This document shows positions 7,815 through 14,149 of a stretch of 21,299 nt of DNA, one piece after another; within the stretch, counting starts at the first letter, position 1; the number at the start of each line of letters is the position of its first letter. A program made the position numbers and the translations under genes. The DNA is from a virus. The notes below the pieces were generated by a model, which made no database searches, had not been told where the DNA came from, and worked only from the letters and a program-made list of their open reading frames with translations. The stretch covers positions 1-21,299 of IMG/VR virus record IMGVR_UViG_3300022074_000447; one strand, written 5' to 3'.

Positions 7815-8287
7815 TTGTCGTCAGGCGTATGTGAAGCACCAAAATAAAACGAAATGATTGCACTAGCCAAACCGCCGAGATAACCAAGCACTAGATTTAT
7901 AAGAGCCTCGCTGTTTTGCTCTGGTGGTTGTAGTGTTACTAAAAAGATATATCCAAGAAAACCACCTATAGTAAACAAACCAATAATTCTTGCAGTCCAG
8001 TCTTTACTAAACATACCTCTAGCATGTTGTTTATCTTGTGTTTCTAGTTGAAATACATCTACATCAAGTTCTTTCATTTGCACTTCAAACTCTTGTTCTG
8101 CTTTTTTAAGTTCTAACATTTGCTCTGGCGTAGCATTTTGTATTGCTTGTTGTATTGTTTTTTGATCGTTAGATACGCCCAATACCTCTGCTATTTTACC
8201 CATAGCCATATTACCTAGTGGACCGCCCATAGCTGAACCAATAGTAGGTGCAACAGCACCTACAATATTTTTTAATAAACCTTTCAT
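7811..8287 (-). CDS. Three-TM-type holin
   Basis: The product is 158 residues. Residues 1-38 form a Gly/Ala-rich hydrophobic helix (IVGAVAPTIGSAMGGPLGNM). A charged helical stretch follows. Two clear membrane segments lie near the C-terminus (ARIIGLFTIGGFLGYIFLV and LGYLGGLASAIISFYFGAS), and the tail is short and charged (SHTPDDK). This layout matches the phage and gene-transfer-agent 3TM holin family. It would open the inner membrane at the set time and release the signal-less endolysin. The ATG comes one base after the previous stop, and its own stop overlaps the nuclease start. Confidence 0.78.
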   Translation of the reverse strand: MKGLLKNIVGAVAPTIGSAMGGPLGNMAMGKIAEVLGVSNDQKTIQQAIQNATPEQMLELKKAEQEFEVQMKELDVDVFQLETQDKQHARGMFSKDWTARIIGLFTIGGFLGYIFLVTLQPPEQNSEALINLVLGYLGGLASAIISFYFGASHTPDDK

Positions 8288-8288
8288 A

Positions 8289-8504
8289 TTAGACCAACAT
8301 TGATGTTACAACTGCGATTGATAATGCGCCTAAAAATCCAAACACACCAAATGTTGCAGTTTTTATTGTTAAATTAATTCTAGTGATTTCTTCTTTGATA
8401 TCTGAAAATTCATTGAAAGCAGTTTTCCAACGCTCATGTGATATTGTTTCTAGCTTTGTAAGCCTTTCTGCAACATCTTTGACTGTCATTTTTTTTATTG
8501 TCAT
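8289..8504 (-). CDS. XhlA-like small membrane protein with coiled coil
   Basis: The product is 71 residues. A heptad-like helix (VKDVAERLTKLETISHERWK and onwards) is followed by one C-terminal membrane segment (FGVFGFLGALSIAVVTSML). This coiled coil plus C-terminal anchor layout is that of haemolysin XhlA-type lysis accessory proteins. The ATG at 8504 shares a base with the cyclase stop (TGATG); an in-frame TTG at 8507 is less likely. Placed directly before the holin, it may be a holin partner or antiholin. Assignment is by layout and context. Confidence 0.6.
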   Translation of the reverse strand: MTIKKMTVKDVAERLTKLETISHERWKTAFNEFSDIKEEITRINLTIKTATFGVFGFLGALSIAVVTSMLV

Positions 8505-10255
8505 CAAACTGTATAAATTTTTAAATAATCTTTTTTACCTTTTACTTTAATAGGTTGTAGTGATTTTAACTCAAAATCACAATTTTTTGCAGTATTTTCG
8601 CCAATCAGGATATCTTCACCCACATCCTTAGTAGCTGATTCTAGCCTTGCAGCTGTGTTTACAGCGTCACCAATAGCAGAATAATCAAACCTAGTATCTG
8701 ATCCCATATTTCCAACTACTGCCTCGCCAGTATTTACACCAATACCAATAGCAACTGGTTCTGGTAAAGTTTTTTGTAATTGTTGTATAGCTGTTCGCAT
8801 ATCTTGTGCGCAAGCTACTGCTCTTTTTTCATGTTCGTCTATGTCAAGCGGTGCATTAAATATTGCCATACAAGCATCACCTATAAATTTATCTACCATA
8901 CCTCCATGTGCTTGTATGCAAGTTACTTGCTCTGTCAAAACCTTGTTCATAATATCTGTAACTTGTTCTGGTGGTAATTTTTCAGATAGGTTTGTAAAGC
9001 CCCTTACATCTGTAAATAAAAATGTGCAATATCTTTTTTCGCCACCAAGTTTAAGCAAGTCTGGGTTATCTTGTAATTGTTTTACTTGTCTAGGATCAAG
9101 ATAATGTTCAAATTGTTTTTTGATCTGCTGACGCAGTTTGTATTGTTTTTGATAGTTTAAATAGAAAGCAATAGTAGATGTAACTATTTGTGACACAAAA
9201 GTCCACGAAAAGTCCAATAAAATGCCTTTTTGGATGCTAAAAACTCCTGAGAAGCTCGTAGTGAGCAAGAAAAATACAACTATACTTGCGCCCTTAACTA
9301 CATTGAAATAATTGATTGTGAGCCATGTCAGAGATACGAAAATTGCCAAAATCAAAATTTCGGCTGCTTTTGCCCAGTCTGGTATGTATGGTGAGTTTTG
9401 TATCAAGATTGACTCAGATAATGCAGCTTGGATCTTGTGAGGTTCTAGTAAACCAACTGGGGTAGCAATTTGTGGCATGACTCCGTTAGCAGTTACGCCA
9501 ACAAATACAAACTTATTTGCAACATTCATTTCTTGTAATGTAGTTTGCTGAGTATCAACCCAGCTGATCCATTTGCGACCAAGACTATCTGTTTTAACTG
9601 GTGGTATTCCTCGTATTGATATTTCTTCTATACCATTATCATTAGTTTTTATAATGTAAGTTTTGACATCAAACAAGGCTTTATATATTTGTGTGCCAAA
9701 ACTAGGAATCCAATCATTGTTGGGTGTTTTTACTAATAAAGGTATTCTGCGAACTAACTGATCTATGTCTGTGGGAGCAACGGCTAACCCTTGCAAAGCG
9801 TGTTTGGATAGTTGTGGTAGGTTCTCCTTTACTCCCAAAGAAATTATACCACCATTATCTTCGCCCATAACAACTGTGCCTGGTGTGTTGGGATAATTAC
9901 CCTTACCATCTTCAAACATAGCTAAAACAGTTGGAGCAAACTCTAATGTTTCTGCAAAGATTTCATCACCGCCCAAACGATCAGCCTGAGGAAAACTGAC
10001 CACCCATCCAATACCTATAGCGCCTTGGTTTATTAAATCAACTTGTATCTGTGCTAATCTTTGTCTTGGCAAGGGCCAGCCACCCTCACGCTCTATATCT
10101 GCTTCTGTGATATTTAGTATGACAAAATTACCAGATTCTTCTGGAGTCTGCACAAAAGTGTCATACACTTTTAATTTTAGTATTTCTGTTGGCGTGCTTT
10201 CAAAGATTATAGGTAGCGCAAGTATTATAAGTAATGGTAATAATAGTTTGTTCAT
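8504..10255 (-). CDS. CHASE2-domain membrane adenylate cyclase (class III)
   Basis: The product is 583 residues. It has one N-terminal membrane segment (4-19), then a CHASE2 sensor domain (about 25-290, expected in the periplasm; note GGWPLPRQRLA and VFVGVTANG). Three membrane segments (about 297-315, 322-342, 350-367) are followed by a linker (LRQQIKKQFEHYLDPRQVKQ) and a cytoplasmic class III cyclase domain (about 405-583). Metal-binding Asp416 (FTDVRGF) and Asp460 (FIGDA), adenine-selecting Lys456, and transition-state Asn533 and Arg537 (AVNTAARLE) are all present. Ser526 stands where many cyclases have Asp or Thr. It should therefore make cAMP as a dimer. Paired FecR and CHASE2-cyclase genes are known from proteobacterial chromosomes. 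It starts directly after the FecR stop (TAAATG). An intact sensor cyclase is unusual in a phage late operon. Confidence 0.93.
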   Translation of the reverse strand: MNKLLLPLLIILALPIIFESTPTEILKLKVYDTFVQTPEESGNFVILNITEADIEREGGWPLPRQRLAQIQVDLINQGAIGIGWVVSFPQADRLGGDEIFAETLEFAPTVLAMFEDGKGNYPNTPGTVVMGEDNGGIISLGVKENLPQLSKHALQGLAVAPTDIDQLVRRIPLLVKTPNNDWIPSFGTQIYKALFDVKTYIIKTNDNGIEEISIRGIPPVKTDSLGRKWISWVDTQQTTLQEMNVANKFVFVGVTANGVMPQIATPVGLLEPHKIQAALSESILIQNSPYIPDWAKAAEILILAIFVSLTWLTINYFNVVKGASIVVFFLLTTSFSGVFSIQKGILLDFSWTFVSQIVTSTIAFYLNYQKQYKLRQQIKKQFEHYLDPRQVKQLQDNPDLLKLGGEKRYCTFLFTDVRGFTNLSEKLPPEQVTDIMNKVLTEQVTCIQAHGGMVDKFIGDACMAIFNAPLDIDEHEKRAVACAQDMRTAIQQLQKTLPEPVAIGIGVNTGEAVVGNMGSDTRFDYSAIGDAVNTAARLESATKDVGEDILIGENTAKNCDFELKSLQPIKVKGKKDYLKIYTV

Positions 10256-11374
10256 TTAATTACTTTGCGTGATAGTAATAACACTATCACTTCCGCCGTT
10301 TATTTTTATTATATTAGATACTCCGTCTTGTATCAAAATAACTGTATAAGCATTACTGCCATCTAAATCTACTCTGACGCTTTCATTTACTTCTCTGCGT
10401 AAACTAACAACATTACCTGTAATCAAAGCAGTAATCTGTGTATCTGGATCTTTACCAAGCAAAGTACCTGCTATTTGTGTGCTAGTAGCTTGTGCTAACT
10501 GATCCTCTTCTTCTGCAACGGCTAGTGCATCAAGCACATTTAGTAAATCTTCTAAGTAGTTTACATCAAGGTAATTTATATCAAGTTCTGTAAAGTCTAA
10601 ACTATCTTCTTTTAGATAATCTTCTGCAAGATAATCTATATCAAGATCGTTAAAATCAAGTACGCTATCTGTTTGTGCTGTTGTAGCTTCCTCTTCTATA
10701 ACTGCTTCTTCTTTAGGTGGTGTTACGATCAACATATTATCTATAACATCAAGTGTCAGATCTAATACTACTGGTTTGGTTGGTGTTGATTCAAAAACGC
10801 TTACAGTAGTTGCCTGGTAAGGTTTGTTTAGTGTTACTGTTCCCATGCCTGTAGTTACTAATATCTCACCACTTGATAAACCATATTTATCAGGCAAGAG
10901 AATAATTAAACTACGACCAAGTTCATCAACTGTGGCCGTAAAATCAGTTCCACGAATAGCTATATTTGCTGTAGGTGTTTTAAGTTTAATGTTTTGTTTG
11001 TCTATACGATTTAGATTTCCTGTGATGAATCTGGCTGTACCAAGTCCAAAGGTAAGTGCCATCTTTGATTTACTTGGGTCAGGATCATAGATATATTCAT
11101 CTATTAGCAGTTCTGAAAACTCTGTGAGTTTTACAACAGAATCATCTAAAAAGGTGATAGCCATACGGCCATTTTTTGTTATCGCTTCATCATTACTTTG
11201 TATAGCAAAATCAAGATCAGCATTGTAGGTTTTATCTCTGACTATTTGCGCCGAGCCGTTAAGTTCAGATATATCCCCAATACTAGCAGCTTGTGCTTGT
11301 ACCTTGATCGTTTTGGATGACGCAAACAGTAGAAGCAGCAGTACCAGAAACGGATATAATTTTAAGCCAGTCAT
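10256..11374 (-). CDS. Secreted FecR-domain protein with curlin-like C-terminus
   Basis: The product is 372 residues. A signal peptide is clear (hydrophobic core 8-18, probable cleavage after VQAQA near residue 29), so it is periplasmic or exported. The FecR domain spans about 35-195; its hallmark is TPTANIAIRGTDF at 133-145. An acidic region (222-290) contains a duplicated unit (LDFNDLDIDYL, LDFTELDINYL). The last 35 residues (SNAYTVILIQDGVSN, then SDSVITITQ) resemble curlin repeats. There is no TonB-box or sigma-factor-regulator membrane segment as in classical FecR. It lies between the curlin-like gene and the CHASE2 cyclase. The start overlaps the curlin-like gene by 92 bases and lacks a clear ribosome site, but the signal peptide requires it. 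Role inferred: periplasmic sensor or scaffold. Confidence 0.85.
   Translation of the reverse strand: MTGLKLYPFLVLLLLLFASSKTIKVQAQAASIGDISELNGSAQIVRDKTYNADLDFAIQSNDEAITKNGRMAITFLDDSVVKLTEFSELLIDEYIYDPDPSKSKMALTFGLGTARFITGNLNRIDKQNIKLKTPTANIAIRGTDFTATVDELGRSLIILLPDKYGLSSGEILVTTGMGTVTLNKPYQATTVSVFESTPTKPVVLDLTLDVIDNMLIVTPPKEEAVIEEEATTAQTDSVLDFNDLDIDYLAEDYLKEDSLDFTELDINYLDVNYLEDLLNVLDALAVAEEEDQLAQATSTQIAGTLLGKDPDTQITALITGNVVSLRREVNESVRVDLDGSNAYTVILIQDGVSNIIKINGGSDSVITITQSN
10550..10667 (-). repeat. Acidic YL-rich repeat in the FecR-domain gene
   Basis: Residues about 238-257 and 258-277 of the FecR-domain protein are two copies of a 20-residue unit with pattern LDFxxLDIxYLxxxYLxxx. The DNA copies share AATCTATATCAAG-like blocks with substitutions. 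It would give an acidic, amphipathic linker between the FecR domain and the curlin-like tail. Confidence 0.6.
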
Positions 11375-12014
11375 TATCTTGTGTACTCAGTTGTGAGATA
11401 TTAAAAGTTCTTGAACCGCCAGTATGATCTAACCAAAAATATCCACCTGCTGAGGCATTAACACCTGTACCTGTATAAGTTACTGTATTATCAGAGCCAT
11501 CTATATCCATGTAGTTAGTAGCACCATCAATATTTATATTTGATGTAACTGTGTTATTTGAGCCATTAATAATCCAGTCCAAGTCAAGTGATGCAGCTAA
11601 TGCTGTTGTACCTTGATTTAATGTAAATGTATTACCGCTACCTGTTACATCAACATTTTGGTTTGAGCCGTCAGCACTATAAGTATCTGTAGGATCTACC
11701 TGGATAGTAAATGTGTTAGTGCCGCCATCAAACTCGTAGAAACCTGTAAATGTGTCAGCAAATATATCACCAAGAAATTTGTTAGTTGCACCAATCATGT
11801 TGATATCTAAAGTCATAGTGTTTCCATCCAAATCAAATGCGTTTACACTACCTGCTGTGGAGTTAAGTCCACCAATAATATTAGATATACCTAGTTGTTC
11901 TAGGTCTATATTTGCACCAGTACCAGACTGATCTACATATATTTCGTTGTCAGCCGCGTAACTTGTCCATGCACTCAGCATCACAAGTAGGCTTATCAAT
12001 TTTATTTTCATCAT
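11283..12014 (-). CDS. Secreted curlin-repeat-like (amyloid-type) protein
   Basis: The product is 243 residues with ribosome site AAGGAG nine bases before the first of two ATGs. A signal peptide ends at SYA (residue 20). The mature start NEIYVDQSGTGANIDLEQLG, then ISNIIGGL, follows the curlin pattern of hydrophobic-x-hydrophobic-x-Q-x-G-x-x-N. Later loosely repeated units (GNTMTLDINMIGATN, SNNTVTSNINIDGATN, SDNTVTYTGTG) keep Asn/Gly turns and alternating hydrophobics but have Asp or Asn in place of Gln. This suggests a beta-solenoid or amyloid subunit, the presumed substrate of the CsgG-like pore encoded just upstream. Two Cys near the C-terminus (231, 243) are unusual for curlins. It is longer and less regular than CsgA (151 residues) or CsgB. 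Family assignment is moderate; export is well supported. Confidence 0.75.
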   Translation of the reverse strand: MMKIKLISLLVMLSAWTSYAADNEIYVDQSGTGANIDLEQLGISNIIGGLNSTAGSVNAFDLDGNTMTLDINMIGATNKFLGDIFADTFTGFYEFDGGTNTFTIQVDPTDTYSADGSNQNVDVTGSGNTFTLNQGTTALAASLDLDWIINGSNNTVTSNINIDGATNYMDIDGSDNTVTYTGTGVNASAGGYFWLDHTGGSRTFNISQLSTQDNDWLKIISVSGTAASTVCVIQNDQGTSTSC

Positions 12015-12852
12015 GTAATTCTACTCCTTGGTCTGTATTTTGTAAAATCCAAAAACCCCGATCATAACCAGACTGAATTATTTCTAATACACCGCCCTCA
12101 ATCGCTTTCATTAGTGCTATAGTTGATGATTCATTTCGCGCGTTTCCTAGTTCTATTTCTACAAGTTCGGTATTTGCTTCAATAAACCTAAATACATCCT
12201 CAGATTTACCATAGCTAAATATAGTCTTTTGACTTAATACTTCAAGCAATACTTCGCCTGTAGCTACAGACACCATTCTAAGCGAAACTGTAATATTATC
12301 CTCTCTATACTGTACGCTGTTACCAATTCCTAAGTATCTAGCACCTATACCACCAGATTCTAGGTTAGCTTCGTAAGATATAACAGCACCCTCTATCAAT
12401 ATACCAGCAAACAATAAAGGTCTTAGTGCTTTCTTTTTCTCTTCTTCAGTTGCGGTTTGCTCTCTTGCGGATCTTATAAGCTGTCGTTCTTTGGTTAGGT
12501 TATCTAGTCCTACTCTTTCAACTACCCTAAAAAACTTTCCGTTACCAGCGTGTTTTAAGGCTCTTATAAGTAGTGCGTTTGGTTGTTGTGTTATGGCCGT
12601 GCTAAATAAAGCAAACTCGCTGTTGCTTTTTCTTTGACCAGTTTGATCTGTAAAAGCAGTTGGATATACAGCAACAACAGGACTAACCTGTGGTATAGGT
12701 ACATTTTTAAGTTCTACAGATTGTAGATCTTGTATTGATACTATGTCTTTGCTTGAAAATCTTTGTTCGTAAGTATCTTCGTACTGGTCAAATATAGAAC
12801 AGCTAGAAAGTGAAAGTACCAATAGGTATTGTAATTTCTGTAACTGTGCCAT
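11950..12852 (-). CDS. csgG: CsgG-like curli secretion channel lipoprotein
   Basis: The product is 300 residues (E. coli CsgG has 277). It has a lipoprotein signal with lipobox LSSC, Cys18 being the lipidated residue. Family landmarks are present in order: VVAVYPTAFTDQTGQ (59-73), ERQLIRSARE (122-131), IEGAVISYEANLESGGIGAR (153-172), YLGIG, VSVATGEVLLEV, FRFIEAN, and near the end MKAIEGGVLEIIQSGYDRG with FWILQN. These match the E. coli protein closely from memory. It should form the nonameric outer-membrane pore that exports unfolded curlin subunits. In the constriction segment, the Phe equivalent to E. coli Phe56 is kept (LFSTAI), but the Asn55 position is Leu and Tyr51 is not obvious. A C-terminal extension with two Cys is additional. 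It overlaps CsgF by 50 bases and the curlin-like gene by 65. Confidence 0.93.
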   Translation of the reverse strand: MAQLQKLQYLLVLSLSSCSIFDQYEDTYEQRFSSKDIVSIQDLQSVELKNVPIPQVSPVVAVYPTAFTDQTGQRKSNSEFALFSTAITQQPNALLIRALKHAGNGKFFRVVERVGLDNLTKERQLIRSAREQTATEEEKKKALRPLLFAGILIEGAVISYEANLESGGIGARYLGIGNSVQYREDNITVSLRMVSVATGEVLLEVLSQKTIFSYGKSEDVFRFIEANTELVEIELGNARNESSTIALMKAIEGGVLEIIQSGYDRGFWILQNTDQGVELHDENKIDKPTCDAECMDKLRG

Positions 12853-13303
12853 CTGCTTCTGTTATTTTTAAGGTTAATGTTACGCCATCACTTGTATATT
12901 CAATAGTGTTGCCCTCTAGTGTTATTGTACCTGCATTTTGTGGCGTTTCTCCAAACAGATTGTTGACCAACTGCCTAGACAACTCTGCATATACTCTTGA
13001 TTCTAGGTTACGCATAAACCTAGCTAATGTGCTGTTTTCTTTTTCTCTTTCTATTTCATCTTGTAAGGCTTTGATTTCTTCTTTGATAGTTAGCTTACGG
13101 CTAAACTCTTGGTTCTCTATTGTTAGATAATGAGAGGATGTACCTACACCATTAAAACTAGGTGACTTAAACTTGTGTACTATTTGGTCTGCTTTGACAT
13201 TTTCTACAAAAATTCCAACACACAAAAGTATGCCTATAACAGCAACTATTTTAATTATTGTATCTTTTTCTTTTTCCGAAAATTTAATCTTTCCTTTGGT
13301 CAT
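12803..13303 (-). CDS. csgF: CsgF-like curli assembly factor
   Basis: The product is 166 residues (E. coli CsgF has 138). An unusually long charged N-terminus (1-15) precedes a hydrophobic segment (16-33) and a probable cleavage after VKA (38). The mature start DQIVHKFKSPSFNGVGTSS parallels CsgF, whose N-terminal strand with FRNPNFGGNP inserts into the CsgG pore. A helical, charged insertion (about 68-98) is followed by LESRVYAELSRQLVNNLFG, matching the CsgF helix that ends in QSQILGGLL. The C-terminal beta region (GNTIEYTSDGVTLTLKITEA) matches CsgF's DGQLQLNVTD part. It precedes csgG, as in curli operons where csgF and csgG are adjacent. It overlaps both neighbours. Confidence 0.85.
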   Translation of the reverse strand: MTKGKIKFSEKEKDTIIKIVAVIGILLCVGIFVENVKADQIVHKFKSPSFNGVGTSSHYLTIENQEFSRKLTIKEEIKALQDEIEREKENSTLARFMRNLESRVYAELSRQLVNNLFGETPQNAGTITLEGNTIEYTSDGVTLTLKITEADGTVTEITIPIGTFTF

Positions 13304-13634
13304 CTCTTTCTGCCTTTGCTATTTTTTCTATATCAACTAAATTTGGTACGCCTAACAAAGTTTTTAACAACACATCTTGTCTTATACTTTGATTGTCAAC
13401 GGCTCTTACTCTGTCAATTAGACTGACAATAATGCCATATTGACTATCTAACTTTGTGCTGACTCGCTCTTCCATAGTGTCCAAGCTAGTCTGGACTTTT
13501 TCATCTAAGGTATCTAACTTAGTTTCCATACCATCAATGATTCTGTTTATCAGTTTCCAAACAAAAACTCCAAGACCTAAAGCTGCGGCTATCGGGAAGC
13601 CAACTTCGGTAATAAGAGCAACAGCATCACTCAT
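13284..13634 (-). CDS. Small membrane protein with coiled coil, holin-like
   Basis: The product is 116 residues. A single N-terminal membrane segment (VGFPIAAALGLGVFVWKLI) is followed by a long amphipathic coiled coil (DGMETKLDTLDEKVQTSLDT and onwards), with a charged C-terminus. The layout resembles UviB/BhlA-type and other small phage holin-like proteins. It is the gene directly before csgF, with a 20-base overlap, and its ATG overlaps the preceding microprotein stop (ATGA). It could be a second holin, or an inner-membrane partner of the curli-like cassette. Function unproven. Confidence 0.65.
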   Translation of the reverse strand: MSDAVALITEVGFPIAAALGLGVFVWKLINRIIDGMETKLDTLDEKVQTSLDTMEERVSTKLDSQYGIIVSLIDRVRAVDNQSIRQDVLLKTLLGVPNLVDIEKIAKAERDDQRKD

Positions 13635-13771
13635 TTATGAGTTTTTATAACTTCAAAGTCTGCTGTTTGTGAAGCGCCTTTGTGTGGCACAAACTTACCT
13701 TTGTTTTTCATCAACTTGTAAGATTTACCAACTTTCATAAAGTGGTAGCCTTTTGGTGCTTTTACTTTCAT
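13631..13771 (-). CDS. Basic 46-residue phage microprotein
   Basis: It reads MKVKAPKGYHFMKVGKSYKL and ends in ADFEVIKTHK, with no Cys. The opening MKVKAPKGYHxMK is one I recall from small proteins of marine phages. Start and stop are both fused to the neighbours (TAATG upstream, ATGA downstream), which supports real translation. The charge is strongly positive, suggesting nucleic-acid binding or a minor virion component. Confidence 0.7.
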   Translation of the reverse strand: MKVKAPKGYHFMKVGKSYKLMKNKGKFVPHKGASQTADFEVIKTHK

Positions 13772-13890
13772 TACTTTTTCTTTTTCTTTTTAGTTCTTAG
13801 TTTTGCAAAATCAGCCCCAGTAATTTTATTACGAGGTTTTGCTACCCGAGCAAGTTTTTTTTGTTTTGGTGAATATTTTTTAAAAGGCAT
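13771..13890 (-). CDS. Basic 39-residue phage microprotein with poly-Lys tail
   Basis: It reads MPFKKYSPKQKKLARVAKP, then RNKITGADFAKLR, and ends in six Lys. The KKYSPKQKKxARVAxPRNKITGADF motif is familiar from marine phage genomes but has no function I know. Its stop shares a base with the next ATG (TAATG). Nucleic-acid binding is the simplest guess from composition. Confidence 0.7.
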   Translation of the reverse strand: MPFKKYSPKQKKLARVAKPRNKITGADFAKLRTKKKKKK

Positions 13891-13892
13891 GA

Positions 13893-13964
13893 TTATTTAC
13901 CCTTTTTCTTTTTGCCTTTTTTCTTTTTAGGCTTCATTGGTTTTCCGTATCCGTATCCTGGCAT
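13893..13964 (-). CDS. 23-residue Lys-rich micropeptide
   Basis: It begins MPGYGYGKPMKPKKKK and continues with Lys and Gly. A clear ribosome site (AAGGAG) lies six bases before the ATG, and the gene fits exactly between its neighbours (two-base gaps). I recall MPGYG-type tiny Lys-rich peptides in other marine phages. More than half of the residues are Lys, so it may bind DNA or the capsid interior. Confidence 0.6.
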   Translation of the reverse strand: MPGYGYGKPMKPKKKKGKKKKGK

Positions 13965-13965
13965 G

Positions 13966-14139
13966 TTACTTCTCCTTTTTCTTTTTAGTTGTTTTTTTAA
14001 CTCTAACAGTTTTATAAGCCTCATTCACCTTTGGTGTGGACTTATCGTCAGGTATGTATTGGCCTTTTTTGTTTCTGGTTCTAACTTGTACCTGTTCTGT
14101 TTTAGTTAGTTTACCCCATAAGTTACTAAAAAATTTCAT
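13966..14139 (-). CDS. Basic 57-residue phage protein
   Basis: It begins MKFFSNLWGKLTKTEQVQVR, has a middle KKGQYIPDDKSTPKVNEAYK, and a Lys-rich C-terminus. The ribosome site AGGAGT stands seven bases before the ATG. No known domain is seen. It belongs to the train of small basic proteins between portal and curli-like genes. Confidence 0.7.
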   Translation of the reverse strand: MKFFSNLWGKLTKTEQVQVRTRNKKGQYIPDDKSTPKVNEAYKTVRVKKTTKKKKEK

Positions 14140-14149
14140 AATATTACTC

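Noticed and set aside
8504-13634. Search for CsgE, CsgC, CsgD and a separate CsgB
   Set aside because: No gene in the block shows their features. The 116-residue protein is a membrane coiled-coil protein and the only DNA-binding candidate lies far away, so the cassette is called curli-like and not a full curli operon.
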